Positions 8,356-16,423 of a DNA stretch of 64,000 nt are shown piece by piece. The DNA is from JANRLJ01 sp033762735. Its GTDB lineage: Bacteria > Chloroflexota > Anaerolineae > Aggregatilineales > Phototrophicaceae. The position numbers and the translations under genes are program-made. The DNA lies in the NCBI GenBank assembly GCA_033762735.1, contig JANRLJ010000007.1, positions 15,876 to 79,875 of the forward strand, read 5' to 3'. The notes beneath the pieces are model-generated. The model had not been told where the DNA came from and did not search any database. It saw only the letters and a list, made by a program, of their open reading frames with translations. Numbering within the stretch: the first letter of the stretch is position 1; every line of letters starts with the position of its first letter.

Positions 8356-9048
8356 ATGTCCGAAACCATTCTCATCATCGACGACGAACAGCGCATTATC
8401 GACCTGGCACAGATGTATCTCGAACAGGAAGGCTATAAAGTCACCAGTTCGACGGACGGTGCGCTTGCTTATAAGCGTATTGTGGACGAACGCCCCGGTC
8501 TGATCGTGCTCGATCTGATGCTGCCGGGGATGGATGGCTGGGAAATCTGCCGCCGCGTTCGGGCAGACTCGGACGTGCCGATTATTATGCTGACCGCCCG
8601 TAGTGACGATATCGATAAGATCGTCGGGCTGGAGTTGGGCGCGGACGATTACCTGACGAAGCCTTTTAACCCCCGCGAGCTGGTCGCCCGCATCAAGGCC
8701 ATTCTGCGCCGCAGCCCGAATGTCGAACGGCGTACCCCCACACCCAACAGCAGCGGCGTAATTACGATTCACAACCTCGTGATTGACCCTGACCGCCGCA
8801 CCGCAAAGGTCGAGGGTCGTGCCGTTGATCTGCGCATGAAGGAATTCGATCTGCTGCTGACGCTGGCGAAAGACCCCGGCCTGGTCTACAGCCGTGAAAA
8901 GCTGCTGGAAATTGTATGGGGCTACGACTTCGCCGGGGAGACGCGCACGGTGGATGTACATATCGCGCACCTGCGGCACAAGCTGGCCGGGATGCGCGCC
9001 TCGATTGAAACCGTGTGGGGCGTGGGCTATAAGCTGGAAGGGGAATAA
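8356..9048 (+). CDS. OmpR/PhoB-family response regulator
   Basis: DNA-binding response regulator of 230 aa. The receiver domain spans residues 1-118: acidic pocket IIDDE near residue 10, phospho-acceptor D53 in VLDLMLPGMDGW, and the switch Lys in DDYLTKPFNP. A winged-helix DNA-binding domain spans about 135-228 (FDLLLTLAKDPGLVYSREKLLEIVWGYDF, RTVDVHIAHLRHKL, VWGVGYKL). The histidine kinase gene follows after 9 bp and is the likely partner. A GTG at 8341 would add five residues; the ATG at 8356 is preferred because the receiver fold starts at once. The stimulus and regulon are unknown. Confidence 0.93.
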   Translation: MSETILIIDDEQRIIDLAQMYLEQEGYKVTSSTDGALAYKRIVDERPGLIVLDLMLPGMDGWEICRRVRADSDVPIIMLTARSDDIDKIVGLELGADDYLTKPFNPRELVARIKAILRRSPNVERRTPTPNSSGVITIHNLVIDPDRRTAKVEGRAVDLRMKEFDLLLTLAKDPGLVYSREKLLEIVWGYDFAGETRTVDVHIAHLRHKLAGMRASIETVWGVGYKLEGE

Positions 9049-9057
9049 CGCTGTGCC

Positions 9058-10506
9058 ATGTCCCTGAGAAGTCGCCTGCTTGCCTCCTATTTTCTGCTGC
9101 TGACGGTCACGCTCAGTGTGATCGCGTTTGCGCTGTTCCTGTTCCTCAACGCACAGCCGGAACCCCGCTTCACCAGTTATCTGCGCCTGTCCTCAGTGGG
9201 GCAGGGGTTAAATCTGGTGGACGTGCTGACGGAGCCGCGCCCCACCGAGTCGCTGAGCGAATTTGCCGAAAGTGCCAGTGTGCGCGTGATGGCGCTGACC
9301 GTCAACGAAAATCAGTTTGAAATCGCCTTCGACAGCGCGGGCGATTTTACCAATGGTTCCTCGATTGAACTGGGCATCGACACCAGCTATACCAACAGCC
9401 GCGCTGGTCAAGCCCGCATGGGGAGAGGACAGCGCGTCTACGGGAATTTTTATGAGGATGAGCAGGAATGGCTGTATGCGGCGGTCATCAGCCCCGACCG
9501 TGCGCAGCGTGGAATCTGGCTGCTGGTGGCAGAGCCTCGTCCCACGCAATCGCTGCCCAACACGCTCCAGCAGTTCGGCGCGACGCTGGGCATACCGCTG
9601 GTACAGTCAGCGCTCGCGGGCATGCTGGCCGCGGTGGTCATGGCCGCGCTGATTACGCGCACGATTGCCCGCCCGCTGCAAGCGCTCAGCAACGCGGCGA
9701 CTTCGGTAGCGCAGGGGCATTTTGATGAGCTGGTGCCCGTCTCTGGTCCAACCGAGATTCGAGCAGTGGCGGAGGCCTTCAACCGTATGAGCGGTGAAGT
9801 TCGCGCCTCGCAGCAGGCACAGCGCGACTTTCTCGCCAATGTCTCGCATGATCTGAAAACGCCGCTCACGTCCATCCAGGGCTATTCACAGGCCATCATG
9901 GACGGCGCGACCAAAGACCCGGCTCATGCGGCGGAAATCATCCATGATGAGGCTGCACGGCTGAATCGGATGGTGATCGAACTGACCGATCTGGCGCGGA
10001 TTCAATCCGGTCGGCTGTCGATGCAGATGGTGGCGCTTGATCTGGGGCAGATCACGCAGCGGGTGGCGAAAAAGCTGGAAGTCGTCGCGCAGAAGAAAGG
10101 CATTGTACTGGATGTCCATGCGCCCTCGCTGCCTGACATTGCGGGAGATGGCGACCGTCTGGTGCAGGTGCTGCATAACCTGATCGACAACGCGATCAAA
10201 TACACGCCGAGTGGTGGCAAAGTGCAGGTGCGGGCACAGGTGGGGCATAACGGGGTTGAGGTGATTGTCGCGGATACCGGGATGGGCATTCCCGAAGCCG
10301 ATCTGCCGCGCGTTTTCGAGCGTTTTTATCAGGTGGATAAGGCACGCGGCCCTGCTCGTGGCACCGGGCTGGGGCTGGCGATTGTGCGCGAGATCGTTCA
10401 GGCGCATGGCGGTCGCATCCGTGTGCAGAGCCAGGCCGAGCAGGGAACGACCTTTACCGTGTGGCTGCCCTCGCCTAACGTGAGCACGGTCGCACGTGGG
10501 CGGTAG
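9058..10506 (+). CDS. Transmembrane sensor histidine kinase
   Basis: Sensor kinase of 482 aa, partner of the OmpR-type regulator 9 bp upstream. Transmembrane helices lie at about 8-30 and 181-203 and enclose an extracytoplasmic sensor region of 150 residues with no recognised domain. Then come HAMP (about 200-252), a HisKA dimerisation domain with phospho-acceptor H264 in NVSHDLKTPLTSIQGY, and a HATPase domain with the N-box around N378 (HNLIDNAIKYTP), G1 DTGMG and G2 GTGLGLAIV. All catalytic motifs are intact. Resemblance is to BaeS/ResE-like kinases; the signal is not evident. Confidence 0.92.
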   Translation: MSLRSRLLASYFLLLTVTLSVIAFALFLFLNAQPEPRFTSYLRLSSVGQGLNLVDVLTEPRPTESLSEFAESASVRVMALTVNENQFEIAFDSAGDFTNGSSIELGIDTSYTNSRAGQARMGRGQRVYGNFYEDEQEWLYAAVISPDRAQRGIWLLVAEPRPTQSLPNTLQQFGATLGIPLVQSALAGMLAAVVMAALITRTIARPLQALSNAATSVAQGHFDELVPVSGPTEIRAVAEAFNRMSGEVRASQQAQRDFLANVSHDLKTPLTSIQGYSQAIMDGATKDPAHAAEIIHDEAARLNRMVIELTDLARIQSGRLSMQMVALDLGQITQRVAKKLEVVAQKKGIVLDVHAPSLPDIAGDGDRLVQVLHNLIDNAIKYTPSGGKVQVRAQVGHNGVEVIVADTGMGIPEADLPRVFERFYQVDKARGPARGTGLGLAIVREIVQAHGGRIRVQSQAEQGTTFTVWLPSPNVSTVARGR

Positions 10507-10528
10507 AGGAAAAAGTAGAATTCGAGTG

Positions 10529-10554
10529 TTGGACACGGCATGCCGTGTCCCTAC
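10529..10554. repeat. Palindromic intergenic element, family A copy 2 (GGACACGG variant)
   Basis: GGACACGGCATGCCGTGTCC (10531-10550) is a perfect 20-bp palindrome followed by CTAC, as in the other copies. It lies between the convergent kinase and TIR/DarT-like genes and could fold in either transcript. Confidence 0.75.
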
Positions 10555-10575
10555 AAGTTTCGCGTAAGCGGTAGG

Positions 10576-12075
10576 CTAGAACACGTCTGGCTCGTCGTGA
10601 TACTGCCCCGCGTAGGCCAGCGCGTCATCCAGATAGAGCCGCACATCATAATCCCCGCGACCGGGCTGAAGCGTGACAATCAGATCGGTATCGCCGTCGA
10701 TGCCATCGGCGCGATACTCGACCTTCTCACCACTGCTGAACGTCAATTCCGCTCGTGCGCTGAACGTGCCGCAGTCGTTGGCGGAACCATCACACGGGCT
10801 GAAGCGGAAGCGGGCGCTGTCAGCGGTGAGCAGGGCTTCATCCACATACAGCCAGCGGCGGTTGAACAGGTTGTAATCGGTGCGCGAGGTGATCTTGTCC
10901 CGCCAGCGAGTCCAGGTTTCCTCCGGCAGCAGCGTCCGCAGCGTTTCATACTCCGCCGCAGAGCGACACCAGATGTGGCGCAGATGATCGAGCGGCAGCG
11001 TCCCCGGCAAGACCACCTGTGAACGGCGGGCGTTCATCACTTCCTCGCGCTCATCGGGGCGAAACCACGAATCATGATAGATCAGGTCGAAAGGCAGATC
11101 GCGGAAGGCCGAGGCCGATTTATAGGTGCGCTCCAGGCTGGTCACGTCGCCTTCGGTGAAGCGCGTTTCCGGCAGGCAGATCACGGCTTCCAGATCGAAC
11201 AACAGATAAATCGGAACAGGGGTGTGCCCGTTCGCCCGCTGATTCCCGGCGCGGACCCCCTCCTGCATAAACAGATCGGGGGTGCGAGGGCGGAAGTACA
11301 GCCGCACATAATGCTCCCAGCGGGCGGTTGTGCGGTCGCTGCGACGTGCTTTGCTGCCTGCCTGCGCCGGGGGAAGCATCAGCCCTGCGTTGAGGATAGC
11401 CGCGATTTCGTGCACATCGCCGAAGTAAAACAGGAAATAGGGCCACCAGTAGCGTGCGCCAAGCCAGGGTTCATCGCGGAGATCGGCCAGATAGCGGCGG
11501 AAGGCACGGGCATCGCGCTTCTGGGCGCCGGGGTGCCCCGCGCCAGCACTCGGCAGATGTGGCACAACGAGTTTAGGCAGCGCTGCCCCTTGCTGTGGCG
11601 TAGCGGTCAGCCGTTTTGGGATTTCCCCTGTACGGATGTAACCCAGCAGATCGCGGAACGATTCGCCGTAACGCGCCGGGTTGGTAAAGTCCAGATAATT
11701 CAGATTTTCGAGATAAAGCGGGCGGTCAGCGTCCGGCTGAATCATCAGCGGGATTACGCGCTTGCCCTTGCGCAGCGCCCGCTGCTGTTCGGCGCGGCAG
11801 ATGTCGCTCACATACGAGCCGGTCGTCATCAGTGCCAGCATCATGTCGGCGGATTCAATGGCGGATTCGATGTCCCAGGACCAGCTTGCCCCCGCCGCAA
11901 TTTCCGACAGATCGAGCCAGGCTTCGTGCCCGGCGGCGATCAGATCATCGCGCAGGCGGATCGCAATATCACGCGCATCCTCGCGGGCGTAAGAGATAAA
12001 GATTTTGGGCGTGGGCGCTTTTGAGCCAGCCGCCCGCTGCTCCTGCGTTTCAGTCATCAGGCGTTTTTCCGTCAC
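10576..12075 (-). CDS. TIR domain fused to a DarT-like domain
   Basis: Protein of 499 aa, second gene of a two-gene unit behind a DarG-like antitoxin. Residues 23-150 are a TIR domain: KIFISYAREDARDIAIRL, WLDLSEIAAGASWSWDIESAI, and YVSDICRAEQQRAL with E96 as the candidate NADase glutamate. Residues about 208-385 resemble DarT, the DNA ADP-ribosyltransferase toxin (DUF4433): VHEIAAILNAGLML, HYVRLYFRPRTPDLF, PIYLLFDLEAVI and RRSQVVLPGTLPLDHLRHI. Two DarT hallmarks look altered. The usual AE(F/V)LV glutamate is Q353, and the N-terminal HxT motif is not evident. The last 115 residues are beta-rich and unrecognised. The start is GTG 12075 or ATG 12057 (MTETQEQ), 9 or 27 nt after the antitoxin stop. 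Toxic or defence function is inferred. Confidence 0.82.
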   Translation of the reverse strand: MTEKRLMTETQEQRAAGSKAPTPKIFISYAREDARDIAIRLRDDLIAAGHEAWLDLSEIAAGASWSWDIESAIESADMMLALMTTGSYVSDICRAEQQRALRKGKRVIPLMIQPDADRPLYLENLNYLDFTNPARYGESFRDLLGYIRTGEIPKRLTATPQQGAALPKLVVPHLPSAGAGHPGAQKRDARAFRRYLADLRDEPWLGARYWWPYFLFYFGDVHEIAAILNAGLMLPPAQAGSKARRSDRTTARWEHYVRLYFRPRTPDLFMQEGVRAGNQRANGHTPVPIYLLFDLEAVICLPETRFTEGDVTSLERTYKSASAFRDLPFDLIYHDSWFRPDEREEVMNARRSQVVLPGTLPLDHLRHIWCRSAAEYETLRTLLPEETWTRWRDKITSRTDYNLFNRRWLYVDEALLTADSARFRFSPCDGSANDCGTFSARAELTFSSGEKVEYRADGIDGDTDLIVTLQPGRGDYDVRLYLDDALAYAGQYHDEPDVF

Positions 12076-12084
12076 CTTGTGGGC

Positions 12085-13011
12085 TTAGCCTTCCTGGGAA
12101 AGCGCGACCTGCTCGGCAAGCTGCGCGGGCTGGCGTTCGATGGGCGGGACGTAATGCAGCCCGGTGTGCAGCCGTCCACCGTCGTCGTAGAGGTTGACCG
12201 GGCGCACATAGTCCAACTGCGTCAGAAAGGCGGTGAGCATCCGCGCATGGACATCCAGCCCGCCGGGGAAGTTCATCGGCAGGGCATAACCGGCGCTGCG
12301 TACATATGCCCAGAGTTCGCCGAGCAGACTTTCCGATACGAAAACGGGCTGCGGTTCGCCCGCCATCAGCATAATCAGATTGTTACCCTTGCGCTTCGGG
12401 TCGCGCCCGACCGTGAAGGTGGTCGCGCCATCCAGCGTTTTGAAGCGCCGTTCCTTGTTCAGCATCCGGTTCAGGTCACGGGTGAGCTTGCTCACGGAGA
12501 CGTGGTTGGGTGTGCCTTCCAGCCATGCCCGAATGGCGCGGATGTTGCGCGTCTGCACATAAGGATCGTTTTCGTCGAAGTGATGGATGAACACCGGAAT
12601 CGGCAGCGGGGCGAGATAGTGTTCCATCAAAGGCCGCACCTCCCGCGCCCAATCCAGCCCGCCGCTGCCTGTGCCCAGACGTGGGAAGGAGGCGGACGTA
12701 ATGCCGCGCTCGGCATAGGTGGCGACGAAGTTCTGCAAGCCCGTTTCGAGGTCGTCCAGCCGCGAGGACGCCCGCCAGTGCCGCTTGGTGGGGAAGTTGA
12801 GCACCCACTTGTGCGGCGTCTTATACAGCATCAACTGACCAACGCCTAACGTCCCGCGCTGGCAGTGCTGGCGGTACTGCTCATACATAGCAGGGTAGCA
12901 AAGCTTGAAGTCATAAGCGATTCCTTTGCCCATTACGCCGACCGTATTGACGGCGTTGACGAGCACACGCGCCGGGCTTTGCAGGACATCTCCAACGACG
13001 TAGGTAATCAT
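12085..13011 (-). CDS. darG: DarG-like macrodomain antitoxin
   Basis: Protein of 308 aa. Residues 1-148 are a macrodomain of the DarG type: ITYVVGDVLQSP, VLVNAVNTVGVMGKGIA, LNFPTKRHWR with K76, and SFPRLGTGSGGLDWAREV. In the family, DarG removes ADP-ribose from DNA thymidine bases and also binds DarT. The conserved Asn, Lys and glycine-rich loop are all present, so the hydrolase looks intact. The C-terminal 160 residues match the position of the DarG toxin-binding region but are shorter. ATG 13011 was chosen because DarG proteins begin MITYV; a TTG at 13041 would add ten residues. No clear Shine-Dalgarno sequence precedes it. It is transcribed first, as in known DarTG pairs, with the TIR/DarT-like gene 9-27 nt downstream. 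Confidence 0.88.
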   Translation of the reverse strand: MITYVVGDVLQSPARVLVNAVNTVGVMGKGIAYDFKLCYPAMYEQYRQHCQRGTLGVGQLMLYKTPHKWVLNFPTKRHWRASSRLDDLETGLQNFVATYAERGITSASFPRLGTGSGGLDWAREVRPLMEHYLAPLPIPVFIHHFDENDPYVQTRNIRAIRAWLEGTPNHVSVSKLTRDLNRMLNKERRFKTLDGATTFTVGRDPKRKGNNLIMLMAGEPQPVFVSESLLGELWAYVRSAGYALPMNFPGGLDVHARMLTAFLTQLDYVRPVNLYDDGGRLHTGLHYVPPIERQPAQLAEQVALSQEG

Positions 13012-13050
13012 GAGGCGAATCCACCATTTGTGATGAATCAAGTGTACAGC

Positions 13051-13079
13051 ATTAGGCGATTTCCGGCGCGAAAAGTCAA
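13051..13079 (-). promoter_or_regulatory. Possible promoter of the darG/TIR-DarT unit
   Basis: Minus-strand TTGACT (13074-13079), 17 bp, CCTAAT (13051-13056), about 40 bp before the darG ATG. The -35 is good and the -10 is weak. Confidence 0.4.
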
Positions 13080-13136
13080 CCCTTGCAAGGTTGGAATGTT
13101 CACATCATAGAACAGGTATTCGCCTGTGGCAAGCGG

Positions 13137-13526
13137 TCAGGGCTGGGGATGATCGCCGGATTGGAAGGGTTGAGCGCGCAGAAAGGCCAGTGCGCTCTCC
13201 CGCGACTCGACCATCTTGACGCGGGCGCTGCGCAGGACGATTTCGATCATAAAGCGCATATTCGTGCCTGGGCGCACGAACACAAACCATTCCACGTTTG
13301 GATGATTGACAAAGGTCATAAACAGCGCAGAGCGGAGCGCCGTGTTGACGAGATTGCGCGGAAAGGCGGCGGCATCACTCAGGTCAATCAGGGTGCGAAT
13401 GGGGGTGCGGTTGGCATATTCTGTCCCAATCCGGCCAATGGCTTCAATGTCTTCCGCTGTGAGTTCTTCGACGCACTGAAACACCAGAAGGGAGTCGTCT
13501 TCTGACCAATCCACCGTAATTGCCAT
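13137..13526 (-). CDS. STAS-like (SpoIIAA-type) small protein
   Basis: Protein of 129 aa. Its alternating strand/helix pattern (VDWSEDDSLLVFQCVEELTA, PIRTLIDLSDAA, WFVFVRPGTNMRFMIEIVL, ESALAFL) is that of the STAS/SpoIIAA-like fold found in proteins that bind lipids or act as anti-anti-sigma factors. The length is usual for the family. I see no obvious phosphorylatable serine motif. ATG 13526 has AGGGA six nt upstream, which supports the start. No partner anti-sigma factor lies beside it. Function is unknown and the fold assignment is moderate. Confidence 0.72.
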   Translation of the reverse strand: MAITVDWSEDDSLLVFQCVEELTAEDIEAIGRIGTEYANRTPIRTLIDLSDAAAFPRNLVNTALRSALFMTFVNHPNVEWFVFVRPGTNMRFMIEIVLRSARVKMVESRESALAFLRAQPFQSGDHPQP

Positions 13527-13717
13527 GCAAATTCCCTGAAGCGGGGTACGCCATCTATGCTTGTCTTAGAATAGCTGTAACATTAAGCGGGTCATCCCGA
13601 AGACCCTACCGTAAACTATTCTACACGAAATTTCCGTTAGAAAGACGTTGAGCTTCCGCTTAGATGGTAAATAATGTCTGCCGTATTCGCTTGGAGAATG
13701 ATGTCTCCATCACGGGT

Positions 13718-15670
13718 TTAGCCCTGTCCATCGCGCTTGCCGGGATCACGAGGGACAGCGCCGCCGCTGCGGGGGATATTCGGCGGGCGGAGGCGATCCC
13801 TCACCTGCGTTATCGGTGGTTCGGTGCCGGGCTGGGTGGGCAGGATGCGGCGTGGAGGCTGTGCGGGTGCGGTCGCAGGCGGAGCAGCGGTGGAGGGGGT
13901 GGCGGGCGGCGCATTTTCCGGTGCGCTGCCGCTGACCGTCTGATGATAGGCGGAAAGATACTCGGCGATTTCGCTGCGGCGTCGGCGCTCGGCGTCGGCA
14001 GCGGCAAAGCTGCGCCGCGCTTCCTGTCGCCGGGCAATTTCCGCCTGGACTTCGTCCGGTTCCGGCACAGACCGGAACACCTTTTCACTGCCGACATCCC
14101 CACCGAGCAGCGAAATGCGCACGTCGCCGTAATTGAAGATCGTTTGCAGCAGGCCGTTCTGGTCAGAGATGATACTGTCAATTTTGGCGATGGAAACCTG
14201 TTCACTCTCGTTCTGCAGCCAGAGCGGGCGTTTATGAATGAGTTGGATGACCTCGCTCCCCACGATATACATATCGTTGCGCCAATCCCAGTCATTCCAG
14301 TAGGCCCAGGCTCCGCCGATCACAAAAAGCAGCAGACCGAGTAACGGAACCAGGGGATTGGCACGCAGCGCGGGGGAAGCCAGCGAGAGAATCATCAGCA
14401 GAAAAGCCGCGATCAGCAGCAGCACTGGAAGGAACAGCGTCCGCGCCCGATAGACGAAGTGCTTGCGATAGATCAGTTCAAGATCACCGCTGCCCTGTGA
14501 ACGCGGCGCGGGGGATGCACCACCGATGATCTGGCCGATTTCAGCGCGGATCACGTTGCGCTGGTCAAGGGCGGCTTCCTGTCGCACCCGATCACGGTGG
14601 GCGAAGATCAGTTTTTGCACGCCCTGCGGATCAGGAATCATCGTCAGCACCAGATTGCCCGCCTCGCCCGGTGTTCGGATCTCGACTGTGCCGTAACCAA
14701 ATACGCGCGAGAACAGATCGGAGGTGACGATGATGGCATTGACTTCCTGCACGCTGGCGATGGGCACCTCGCTGATAACGGTTTGCAGGCGAGACAGAAT
14801 GCGCTCAATATGGATAATGCGCTGGTCGGTGACGAGGATATGGTCGTTGCGCCATTCGAGGTAAAAGTAGATCAGCAGCAGACCCGGTACGGTCAGTCCA
14901 ATCGACCCCAGCAGCAGGCCGAATTCCCAGGTCGGGGCCAGCAGCGCCAGAAAAACCACGACGATCATGACCACACCCGACAGCCAGCTCCGCCCCACAA
15001 ACGCCCACCAGTGACGGCGTGTGTCGAGCAGCACAACTTCATCGTCACGCTGTTCACGGAACAGTTTGCCAGCGGAAGGCGCATTTGTAGCGGCTGATAC
15101 AGGGGCAGAAGGCGGTGCCTGCGGCGCGGGGGCAGGCATGTTTCGCGCTGGGGTGACGGGCGCAACTGCCGGGGTGGTCAACGGACCAGGGCTGCGCTGT
15201 GGAACAGCCGCCGGGCGCGTCATGGGTGGCGGCGTCGCTCTAGGATTAGGCGTGGCAGGGGCAGGTGGTACGAGCGTCGTTGGTAGATAGGGATGCAGTT
15301 CAGGGTGGTCAGACAGCGCTTGCAGCAGGTGCGACCGTTCCAGCAGCAGCACAATCGACGTTTCCAGGGCGCGAAGTGTGGCCGCTTCGGTGTGCGGGCG
15401 GATCAGCGCCGCGTCGTTCAGGTATTGGTTGGCCTGGACGACCGCAAGCTGGCGTTCTGCTCCGTCGGGGGTGCGCTGGATGAGATGCCCACTGCCGTTC
15501 AGGAAAAAGTACAGCCCTCTCGACGGTTGCCCCTGCGTAAAGATCGCCTGCCCCGCTTCGACGCGCAACGTCTGGAAATATCGCGCGAGTGTTGCGATCT
15601 GCTCCGGCGGTAAGCGCGCGAACATTGGCAGACTGCGAATGCTGGCTTCGACAAAACCGCTTGATGACAT
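13718..15670 (-). CDS. Cyclic-nucleotide-binding domain fused to two bPH2 membrane modules
   Basis: Protein of 650 aa. Residues about 1-120 form a cNMP-binding domain (LPMFARLPPEQIATLARYFQ, EAGQAIFTQGQPSRGLYFFL). A Pro/Ala-rich linker runs to about 215. Two copies of a membrane module follow, each a pair of transmembrane helices plus a bacterial PH-like (bPH2/DUF304) domain: first VVMIVVVFLALL with NDHILVTDQRIIHIERI and VEIRTPGEAG, then LFLPVLLLIAAFLLMIL with NDMYIVGSEVIQLIHKR and VRISLLGGDVG. The C-terminus is Pro-rich. ATG 15670 was chosen because GGGGAAG precedes it and the conserved domain starts just after. The cAMP or other ligand is inferred. No neighbour suggests a pathway. Confidence 0.82.
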   Translation of the reverse strand: MSSSGFVEASIRSLPMFARLPPEQIATLARYFQTLRVEAGQAIFTQGQPSRGLYFFLNGSGHLIQRTPDGAERQLAVVQANQYLNDAALIRPHTEAATLRALETSIVLLLERSHLLQALSDHPELHPYLPTTLVPPAPATPNPRATPPPMTRPAAVPQRSPGPLTTPAVAPVTPARNMPAPAPQAPPSAPVSAATNAPSAGKLFREQRDDEVVLLDTRRHWWAFVGRSWLSGVVMIVVVFLALLAPTWEFGLLLGSIGLTVPGLLLIYFYLEWRNDHILVTDQRIIHIERILSRLQTVISEVPIASVQEVNAIIVTSDLFSRVFGYGTVEIRTPGEAGNLVLTMIPDPQGVQKLIFAHRDRVRQEAALDQRNVIRAEIGQIIGGASPAPRSQGSGDLELIYRKHFVYRARTLFLPVLLLIAAFLLMILSLASPALRANPLVPLLGLLLFVIGGAWAYWNDWDWRNDMYIVGSEVIQLIHKRPLWLQNESEQVSIAKIDSIISDQNGLLQTIFNYGDVRISLLGGDVGSEKVFRSVPEPDEVQAEIARRQEARRSFAAADAERRRRSEIAEYLSAYHQTVSGSAPENAPPATPSTAAPPATAPAQPPRRILPTQPGTEPPITQVRDRLRPPNIPRSGGAVPRDPGKRDGQG

Positions 15671-15788
15671 GGCTGATCTTCCCCGGTCACTCCTCGCCCC
15701 TGTCAGGCGCATCATCCCCTCGGACGAGGCACCTCCAGAAAATGATTGTAGCGTGTTTTGAAGTGAAGCGAAATTCTAACCTGCTCGA

Positions 15789-16274
15789 TCAATCTTCAAG
15801 CGGGGGATTGGTCTGAAGTGCGCTGACCGGGAAGCGCTTCACCACATCTTCAATGTAGCGGGCGGCATAGGTGATAAGATCATGGCGGCTCTGGTCATCG
15901 AGCAGGGACAAGATCACGCCGACCTGTTCCAGCAGGTCACGTTGCACGGCGGCGAACCGCGCCCAGCCTTCTTCCGTAAGCTGTACCACCACCGAGCGAC
16001 GATCTTCGGTGCTGCGCTCACGGCAGACCAGCTTGGTGCCCTCCAGCCGTTTGATAAGGCCGGTCATGGTGGCGTTGGTCAGATGATGTTCGCGGGCGAT
16101 CTCCCCAATAGGGCAGCTCCCGCCGTGTTCGGCCAGTGTCTTGAGGACGTAAAACTGCGGTGGGGTGAGGCTGTGACGACCGAAATGGGCGGTCAGCCGC
16201 TTTTCCATATCCGCCACAATCTGGAACAGGAGTGTCCAGAACTGGCCGATGTCTTCTTCCAGCGACATTTGCAC
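15789..16274 (-). CDS. MarR-family transcriptional regulator
   Basis: Protein of 161 aa. The winged helix is typical of MarR: LTPPQFYVLKTLAEHGG, IGEIAREHHLTNATMTGLIKRLE (recognition helix) and the wing with the DRRS signature (STEDRRSVVVQLTEEG). Helices at both ends would form the dimer interface. The GTG start at 16274 is chosen because AAGGA lies six nt upstream; the ATG two codons later (16268) has a worse spacing. The redoxin-like gene lies upstream on the same strand, separated by a terminator, so the two are probably separate units. Ligand and targets are unknown. Confidence 0.88.
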   Translation of the reverse strand: MQMSLEEDIGQFWTLLFQIVADMEKRLTAHFGRHSLTPPQFYVLKTLAEHGGSCPIGEIAREHHLTNATMTGLIKRLEGTKLVCRERSTEDRRSVVVQLTEEGWARFAAVQRDLLEQVGVILSLLDDQSRHDLITYAARYIEDVVKRFPVSALQTNPPLED

Positions 16275-16358
16275 GAGTCGTCCTTCACCTTTGCCCCTGT
16301 GTGTCACGGCATGATATATCACCCAACAGGACAATGCAAAAATCGTGTCTTCAGGAAC

Positions 16359-16384
16359 AAAAAACGCCCCTTGATAAGGAGCGT
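16359..16384 (-). terminator. Terminator of the redoxin-like gene
   Basis: Minus-strand stem ACGCTCCTT / AAGGGGCGT with a 3-nt loop and one mismatch, followed by TTTTTTG. It lies 40 bp after the redoxin-like stop codon. Confidence 0.75.
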
Positions 16385-16423
16385 CGCTGTAATCAACAAA
16401 AATGCAAATGTCACGGATGTTGC

